Source of the DNA: Zoogloea sp.
Lineage (GTDB): Bacteria > Pseudomonadota > Gammaproteobacteria > Burkholderiales > Rhodocyclaceae
Length of the DNA: 45,896 nucleotides
Assembly: GCF_028689785.1 (NCBI RefSeq)
Contig: NZ_JAQVCN010000035.1
Span: 1 to 45,896, forward strand
Direction: 5' to 3'
A program made the position numbers and the translations under genes. The notes beneath the pieces are model-generated. The model made no database searches, was not told the origin of the DNA, and saw only the letters and a list, made by a program, of their open reading frames with translations. How positions within the stretch are numbered: the first letter of the stretch is position 1; each line of letters begins with the position of its first letter. Of the stretch, positions 42,062-45,896 are shown in pieces.

Positions 42062-42361
42062 ATGCAAACCATGCCCGTCAAACTCATCAAGTCAGAAACA
42101 ACTTCAAGCAAGCCGAAAGCTGAAAAGCTCATGAACTTGCCTCCCAAGAAGGGGCGGCGCGGGCATGCAAGGGTTCGTATTCCGGCCATTCCTCTCGACA
42201 TGCCCGGACGCTACGGAACAGGGAACGTGCTTGCCGTAACCGGGTGGTCAGCATCGAACCTCTGGAACCGAATTCGTGACGGTCGATTTCCCCCACCTCA
42301 AAAGGACGGAAACCGTGCTTGGTGGCCCACCTCTGTTGTGCGGGAGGCGCTCGGGCTATAA
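42062..42361 (+). CDS. AlpA-like DNA-binding regulator/excisionase
   Basis: A 99-residue protein. The C-terminal half is a winged-helix AlpA/MerR-type fold: VLAVTGWSASNLWNRIRDGRFP forms the HTH and NRAWWPTSVVREALGL the end. The N-terminal 45 residues are basic and flexible (KPKAEKL, PKKGRRGHARVRI). AlpA proteins control integrase or act as excisionase in P4-like elements, which fits its place after int. Start at 42062 has GAGAAAG upstream; 42071 is an alternative. A leader with four hairpins precedes it. Confidence 0.8.
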   Translation: MQTMPVKLIKSETTSSKPKAEKLMNLPPKKGRRGHARVRIPAIPLDMPGRYGTGNVLAVTGWSASNLWNRIRDGRFPPPQKDGNRAWWPTSVVREALGL

Positions 42362-42407
42362 AAAAATCCCCCAGCTTGTGACTGGGGGAGCAATGGGGGA
42401 AACCCCC
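42361..42407. repeat. Tandem hairpins before the HNH-like gene
   Basis: TCCCCCAG (42367-42374) pairs with CTGGGGGA (42382-42389); then GGGGG-AAA-CCCCC (42395-42407). On the reverse strand the first hairpin is followed by TTTTTT (42361-42366) and would be an intrinsic terminator for leftward transcripts. On the forward strand the pair stands 25 bases before the next start codon, whose AAGGA site lies outside it. Confidence 0.65.
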
Positions 42408-42431
42408 GCGAGTAAAAGAAGGAAATTCATC

Positions 42432-43409
42432 ATGGCACAGTCCATTACCGCTGTCCAAACTCTGCGGAACAACCACAACTGCGAATCTAAAGAAGGTGAT
42501 TGCGGGAAGTCAGCAAATAGTTCCGCAGCTCGAAAGAGCAACGCAAGGGATGTAGAGAGGTCTGATTCTTATAGGGTTTCATCCAAAAAGCCGGACTTCA
42601 GCCTTGGGCGAAGAGGAGCGCCTGAAATCGGCATTCTGCTGAATCCAATATCTCCAAAGATAGCGGATCGTCCTTACCCTTCAGCAATAGCCTCAAAGGA
42701 TTCGGTGCCGCAATACATCAGGGATATCGACTCGCTAAAAGAGTCAAAATTGAAGCAAGCGTACCCAAAAGAACATACCTCATGGCGAAACAGGCGGGAC
42801 TATGCAAAGAAAACAGGCATTCCGTTCTATCCGCCTTGGAATTCATTCCCTGTCTTCCTTCGAGAGCTTGGCCCTATTCCCGCCGATGGATACACACTGG
42901 ACAAGCTTAATCCGGAGGGGGGATACACTCCGGGCAATGTTCGATGGGCCTCCAAAGAGACACAAACTCATAATCGGCGAAATACTGTGTGGCTTATTCA
43001 CGAAGGGCAGAAGTTGCCTTTGGCTGTGTGGGCAAGCCGAACAAATCAAGCTGAATCAACATTGAGGTGGCGGCACGATCAAAACTGGCCACACGAAAAC
43101 ATAATCACGGGGATTTCTCCCGCGAAAAATCGACCGTTGCCGTTTGGGCATCCATGGCCCATCCGATATGCACAACAATGGGAGGGGTACTTTCAGAGAG
43201 ACGCCGCTGGCCGTATTGATCGGCTCGATTACCTTATTCTTCAAACATCCAAGCACCTGAAGTCTCTGTCTGAGCGTGCGGACTCATTCTGCTATCCGGC
43301 GGATTACTCACCCACCAAAGAGGAAGAGATGGCTTTAGAGAAATTCAATCGCGAATACGATCTTTGGTCTGGTTTTTGGCGACATGCCCAAGGGTTAAGA
43401 GCTCGATAG
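42432..43409 (+). CDS. HNH-endonuclease-like protein with HTH-type module
   Basis: A 325-residue protein. The first about 110 residues are Ser/Lys/Arg-rich and unmatched. Residues about 115-185 follow the phage-type HNH pattern: EHTSWRNRRDY, then WNSFPVFLRELGPIP, YTLDKLNPEGGYTPGNVRWA and a closing NRRN. A likely DNA-binding module follows (IHEGQKLPLAVWASRTNQAE, STLRWRHDQNWPHENI), as in homing-type HNH proteins. In canonical members the central motif reads LDRID/N; here it is LDKLN, so cleavage activity is uncertain. A C-terminal helical part ends the chain. AAGGA precedes the start. It could be a homing-type nuclease or a repurposed binding protein. Confidence 0.65.
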   Translation: MAQSITAVQTLRNNHNCESKEGDCGKSANSSAARKSNARDVERSDSYRVSSKKPDFSLGRRGAPEIGILLNPISPKIADRPYPSAIASKDSVPQYIRDIDSLKESKLKQAYPKEHTSWRNRRDYAKKTGIPFYPPWNSFPVFLRELGPIPADGYTLDKLNPEGGYTPGNVRWASKETQTHNRRNTVWLIHEGQKLPLAVWASRTNQAESTLRWRHDQNWPHENIITGISPAKNRPLPFGHPWPIRYAQQWEGYFQRDAAGRIDRLDYLILQTSKHLKSLSERADSFCYPADYSPTKEEEMALEKFNREYDLWSGFWRHAQGLRAR

Positions 43410-43444
43410 GGTCAAGTCTCAATCGGGCTTCAAGATTGATTTGG

Positions 43445-43546
43445 ATGAATGGAAAGCCGTTGCAATCAATTGCACCAACATCCCCGATTTCTCGGGGGAC
43501 GGCCCAGACCCCGTTTTGGTCTGGATATGAAGGAGAAACGCTATGA
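43445..43546 (+). CDS. Possible 33-residue leader peptide
   Basis: A short frame starting MNGKPLQSIAPTSPIS runs through two hairpins and ends in TGA overlapping the ATG of the 65-residue gene (ATGA). It has no clear ribosome site. If translated, it would unfold the hairpins and couple into the next gene. It may be chance. Confidence 0.2.
   Translation: MNGKPLQSIAPTSPISRGTAQTPFWSGYEGETL
43481..43524 (+). repeat. Tandem hairpins before the 65-residue gene
   Basis: CCCCGA/TCGGGG (43482-43497 region) and CCAGACC (43504-43510) paired with GGTCTGG (43518-43524). They end just before an AAGGAG ribosome site and the ATG at 43543, repeating the arrangement seen at the neighbouring genes. Confidence 0.6.
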
Positions 43547-43740
43547 GTACGATGAACTTCGCCCGAGTTTTGGGAGCCAAATCAACCCCCGCTTTGACGA
43601 CGAAAAAGAAGGAGCGAGGGTTTGACATTGCCACGACCCCGCCGGGGTATGCGCACATATTCAAGAATGAAAAGCCAAAGAGCGAAGTAAATCATTCACC
43701 ATTGGCTTGGAAGGTTCGCGCTGCTGGATTGATCCGCTGA
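43543..43740 (+). CDS. 65-residue basic protein, unknown function
   Basis: A small basic protein starting MSTMNFARVLGAKSTPALTT, with a KKKERGF basic patch and a C-terminal SPLAWKVRAAGLIR. No family is recognised. A good AAGGAG site at 8 bases supports translation. It is flanked by hairpins on both sides, the following one with a T-tract. It lies in the same direction as all left-end element genes. Confidence 0.6.
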   Translation: MSTMNFARVLGAKSTPALTTKKKERGFDIATTPPGYAHIFKNEKPKSEVNHSPLAWKVRAAGLIR

Positions 43741-43748
43741 TACCCACT

Positions 43749-43783
43749 GCTCCCGACTTTTCCAAGAGGCCGGGAGCCTTTTT
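43749..43783 (+). terminator. Terminator-like hairpin overlapping the next ribosome site
   Basis: GCTCCCG (43749-43755) pairs with CGGGAGC (43771-43777), followed by CTTTTTC. It starts 8 bases after the stop of the 65-residue gene. GGGAG in the 3' arm is also the best ribosome site for the ATG at 43785, so the folded hairpin would hide that start. Confidence 0.6.
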
Positions 43784-43784
43784 C

Positions 43785-44222
43785 ATGGAATCCCACAAAA
43801 TGTCACATCCTCAAAAAATCAATATAAAGCAACGTCTTGCCGCGAGGTTACTGGCTTCGGGCCTAACGCGGGATCAGACAGCCAAGCACGTTGGAGTTGA
43901 TCCAACAACCCTCAGCAAGTGGAGGAAAAACCCAGCTTTCGAGGACCATATTCATACGCTACTAACCCAACACGAGCAGGAGGCTCTTCAAACCATGCAA
44001 GCCCTGAAGCTGAAGGCTGTAGAACGTTTGTCCGAACTCCTACAATCAAAATCCTCTTCTATTGCCCTTCGAGCAGTAGAAGCCGTGCTGAACCGCACCC
44101 GAAATGCCTACTCGACAAAATCGGGCCTGTCTGAAGAGGACGTTGCGTGGAGGGCAATGCAGCAAGAGCTAGAACGAATCGCAGCGGATGCGAACCAGCA
44201 AGAGAAGGAGTCTCAACCATGA
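43785..44222 (+). CDS. HTH protein, terminase small subunit-like
   Basis: A 145-residue protein. Residues about 18-52 are a homeodomain-like HTH (LAARLLASGLTRDQTAKHVG, then VDPTTLSKWRKNPAF). The remainder is helical and likely oligomerises (LTQHEQEALQTMQALKLKAVERLSELL; ALRAVEAVLNR). This is the layout of phBC6A51-type phage terminase small subunits, which recognise packaging sites. A regulatory role is equally possible, as no large subunit is in the window. ATG at 43800 is an alternative start. It overlaps the next gene by ATGA. Confidence 0.6.
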   Translation: MESHKMSHPQKINIKQRLAARLLASGLTRDQTAKHVGVDPTTLSKWRKNPAFEDHIHTLLTQHEQEALQTMQALKLKAVERLSELLQSKSSSIALRAVEAVLNRTRNAYSTKSGLSEEDVAWRAMQQELERIAADANQQEKESQP

Positions 44223-44719
44223 GACAACTAAACTCACTTGAGGCCTCGTGGTCGGCGCAACTCACGGCCTTCATGCTTTACACGATAGCTAGTTCAGTCG
44301 GGCTTTCACCTCTAGAACTACCCAGAATGAATCGGCAGCAGCTTTGGAAATCGTACAAAACAGCCAGCCAGCTACGAAGCATTGCCGTGATTCCGCGTCA
44401 AATCGCGCAGGCATTGACTATTGGTGAGGTGATCGCCTGCCACCTAGGGCGGCATTGTGACACACCGGCCTTTCCCGACGCAGAGAGCATCGGAGAGGTT
44501 GTTGAAAAAGTATCGCTAACCGGAAAAAAGGTTTTCGGAGAGAAGATGCTCAACAACCACGAAGAGGCGAAGCATATGGTATCTATTCTTGTATTCTTCT
44601 CAGTTGTTGAACTTCTTGAAATTGAACACCCGTATGCGGAGGGCTATGCCAAAGCACTCGGGTACCGCTTTGATTCGGCGGAGGAGCTTAACCCACTTGA
44701 AGAAGTTGGTCTAAAATAA
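44219..44719 (+). CDS. Unknown 166-residue element protein
   Basis: A mostly helical cytosolic protein starting MRQLNSLEASWSAQLTAFML. It has no signal peptide, no cysteine cluster and no catalytic motif I can see. Segments such as LTIGEVIACHLGRHCDTPAF and MVSILVFFSVVELLEIEHPY suggest a compact helical bundle. It begins inside the stop of the terminase-like gene (ATGA), so the two are coupled and probably work together. No family is recognised. Confidence 0.6.
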   Translation: MRQLNSLEASWSAQLTAFMLYTIASSVGLSPLELPRMNRQQLWKSYKTASQLRSIAVIPRQIAQALTIGEVIACHLGRHCDTPAFPDAESIGEVVEKVSLTGKKVFGEKMLNNHEEAKHMVSILVFFSVVELLEIEHPYAEGYAKALGYRFDSAEELNPLEEVGLK

Positions 44720-44760
44720 AATTGCTATGAACGAAGCGAGTTGAATTTACTCTTCTCCAT

Positions 44761-45297
44761 TTAGTAAGCATTGACCTTATCCGCTTTCCCATACAAATAG
44801 ATTACTTGAAGCCGAGCTTTCATACGACCTTCAGAGGTAGGGACATTAAAGTATTGCACTTCATCCCCTCCAATATTCTGCACTGACGCAGGCGGGCCTA
44901 GTGTTTCTATCACAAGGAATTTCTGCATTCCTCGCAGGTACATCGCGTAAGTTGCAGCATCACATTTATTGCCCGACAGGCACCATTTGAGCATTCCAGC
45001 TTTCCGAACCTCTTCCTGCTCATTGTTGCCGGCTACTTCAGCGCTCTGCCTTGCTTTGGCTGGGGCGTCATCGAGCTTTCTTTGTGAACCTGTGGTGCAT
45101 GGTGCTTCTTGGTAAACAGTGCGTCCGTCAGCGCCTGAGCAGCGGTAGACGTCGGCGTATGCGGCGCTCGAAGCTAAGAGTAGGCACGCCGAGAGTGCTC
45201 CACCAAGCATCGTTTTCGCGGCCTCTGGTCGGTCACTGTTCCGCCCAGTAGAGCTCTTGTCTATCGCACCGCTGCCTGTGGTGAGAATCTTCTTCAT
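44761..45297 (-). CDS. DUF4124-domain exported protein
   Basis: A 178-residue protein with a DUF4124 motif after a secretion signal: ADVYRCSGADGRTVYQEAPC with paired cysteines. A C-terminal half without known motif follows (KWCLSGNKCDAATYAMY, LQVIYLYGKADKV). The hydrophobic core (GALSACLLLASSAAYA) comes only at about residues 32-48, behind an unusual polar 30-residue extension. GGAGGT at 6 bases supports ATG 45297. An internal ATG at 45210 would give a standard signal peptide but has a poorly spaced site. It diverges from the XRE gene over a palindrome. Confidence 0.7.
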   Translation of the reverse strand: MKKILTTGSGAIDKSSTGRNSDRPEAAKTMLGGALSACLLLASSAAYADVYRCSGADGRTVYQEAPCTTGSQRKLDDAPAKARQSAEVAGNNEQEEVRKAGMLKWCLSGNKCDAATYAMYLRGMQKFLVIETLGPPASVQNIGGDEVQYFNVPTSEGRMKARLQVIYLYGKADKVNAY

Positions 45298-45313
45298 TTT
45301 GCACCTCCAAGTA

Positions 45314-45333
45314 TGCGAAATGCGCATTTTGCA
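45314..45333. promoter_or_regulatory. Likely operator palindrome between DUF4124 and XRE genes
   Basis: TGCGAAATGC-GCATTTTGCA is a 20-base palindrome with a single mismatched pair; the core AAATGCGCATTT is perfect. It sits 17 bases before the DUF4124 start and about 50 before the XRE start. That fits a binding site for the XRE protein controlling both directions. Confidence 0.6.
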
Positions 45334-45385
45334 GCATATGTTATGAAGACGGAAGTAGCTCTAGCCGCGAATCTTGCCGTATTTA

Positions 45386-45628
45386 ATGGGCAGCGCGGTG
45401 CAGTCAGATCAGGCCTTCGGACGAGTCGTGAGGGAGCTTCGGCAGCGGAAACGCTTGTCGCAGGAAAAGCTCGCTTTCGCAGCAGGTCTTGATCGGAACT
45501 ACATCTCTTTGATTGAGCTTGGGAAGAACTCCGCAAGCGTGAAAACCATCTTCAAGCTGTGTACCGCTTTGGGTGTTCGCCCATCTGAGTTGTTTGAGCT
45601 TGTCGAATCTGGGTTGGAGGGCGATTGA
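45386..45628 (+). CDS. XRE-family HTH regulator
   Basis: An 80-residue protein made of one Cro/CI-type HTH domain: FGRVVRELRQRKRLSQEKLA, then AAGLDRNYISLIELGKNSAS and VKTIFKLCTALGVRPSELFE. It is the size of C-type controllers and small phage-type repressors that act as dimers. A palindrome lies in the divergent spacer and is its probable operator. ATG at 45386 is used; a TTG four codons earlier is possible. Nothing else indicates what it regulates beyond the divergent gene. Confidence 0.85.
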   Translation: MGSAVQSDQAFGRVVRELRQRKRLSQEKLAFAAGLDRNYISLIELGKNSASVKTIFKLCTALGVRPSELFELVESGLEGD

Positions 45629-45771
45629 ATGACTGCACCTCAATCAGTGAGCAATCGGCCATCACGTTCTTGTGGATGATGGTAGACGTACGCGACAGAG
45701 GAACGAAATACCACGCGGCAACTGCGAATGGATCGTTTTAAGTGCTCTTTGTGCCGACAAGATCCCCAGTA

Positions 45772-45896
45772 GGGCGCCTCGAAAAACCTCAGCTTGCCCA
45801 CCCTTGGTAAAATTACATCGTCCTGACCCCTGCTGCAGCTTATCCCGATGAAACAGCGTAGTGCCATCAAGACTGACCTGTTTGCCGACGAACACC
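45772..45896 (+). mobile_element. Left end of an insertion sequence (cut by window edge)
   Basis: GGGCGCCTCGAAAAACCTC at 45772-45790 resembles the terminal inverted repeat of IS5-type elements. It is followed 58 bases later by a transposase-like start. The other end is outside the window, so the repeat pairing and target duplication cannot be verified. Confidence 0.4.
45848..45896 (+). CDS. Transposase N-terminus (partial)
   Basis: Only 16 residues are visible, MKQRSAIKTDLFADEH, running off the right edge. They resemble the start of IS5-like transposases, and the terminal-repeat-like sequence upstream agrees. The stretch is too short for firm identification. Confidence 0.4.
   Translation, partial: MKQRSAIKTDLFADEH

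Larger units (their letters stand above)
40269..45896. mobile_element. Integrative element in tRNA-Pro, left part (runs off window)
   Basis: The element starts at the tRNA-Pro fragment and carries integrase, AlpA, an HNH-like/HTH protein, small unknown genes, a terminase-small-subunit-like HTH protein and a regulator. Base composition is clearly lower in G+C than the flanking chromosome and the genes are short. No conjugation, capsid or replication gene is seen in the part present. A phage satellite or a small genomic island fits. The right attachment site is outside the window, so its length is unknown. Confidence 0.8.

Noticed and set aside
45640..45895. Reverse open frames at the right edge
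   Set aside because: They run against the transposase-like start and have cysteine/arginine-rich composition with no family resemblance.

Overview
The window looks like chromosome from a high-GC betaproteobacterium, most plausibly Rhodocyclales-like. The basis is the strongly GC-biased codon use, a DUF3567 protein (a betaproteobacterial family), a methionine-rich set of ordinary housekeeping genes (dusC, moeA, rmuC, htpG, greB, metY, dtd, hemB), a TAXI-type binding protein and a six-gene Mrp antiporter operon. The genus cannot be fixed from sequence alone.

Bases 1-14,810 hold core and accessory housekeeping genes. They are a cut-off membrane sensor, two SEC-C metal-binding proteins (YchJ-like and UPF0149), a beta-class glutathione transferase, an S4 RNA-binding protein, a BON/LysM protein, a reverse-strand run of dusC, a TrmB-like methyltransferase, UPF0149 and a YkgJ-type cysteine-cluster protein, a membrane-anchored TAXI protein, xpt, moeA, an overlapping rmuC/secreted protein/CapA operon, and a large FtsX-type permease without an adjacent ATPase. 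Bases 15,127-21,120 are a tightly overlapping group 2 Mrp Na+/H+ antiporter operon (mrpAB fusion, C, D, E, F, G).

Bases 21,130-40,078 continue with an M20 amidohydrolase, a histone-deacetylase-like hydrolase followed by a MoxR ATPase and a VWA protein, an ODP-type di-iron metallo-beta-lactamase-fold protein, a small secreted protein, htpG, an orphan histidine kinase, greB, DUF3567, a YdcH-like DUF465 protein, metY with an alpha/beta hydrolase, DUF2189, a DMT exporter, a SIMPL/dtd/NlpC-P60 overlapping trio, hemB, a 683-base stretch with strong hairpins and a terminator but no convincing gene, and a DnaQ-like exonuclease.

From about 40,269 to the right edge the sequence changes character. It is visibly richer in A and T, its genes are short and mostly unknown, and it opens with a 3' fragment of a proline tRNA (anticodon GGG) next to a P4-type tyrosine integrase. 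This is the left end of an integrative element, possibly a phage satellite. Its cargo is AlpA, an HNH-like/HTH protein, a 65-residue protein, a terminase-small-subunit-like HTH protein, an unknown 166-residue protein, a DUF4124 protein diverging from an XRE regulator across a palindromic operator, and the start of an insertion sequence. The most unusual signal is a series of RNA hairpins placed just before the starts of four consecutive element genes, including a leader with four predicted hairpins behind a good promoter and ahead of alpA. The right end of the element, and the intact tRNA expected there, lie outside the window.
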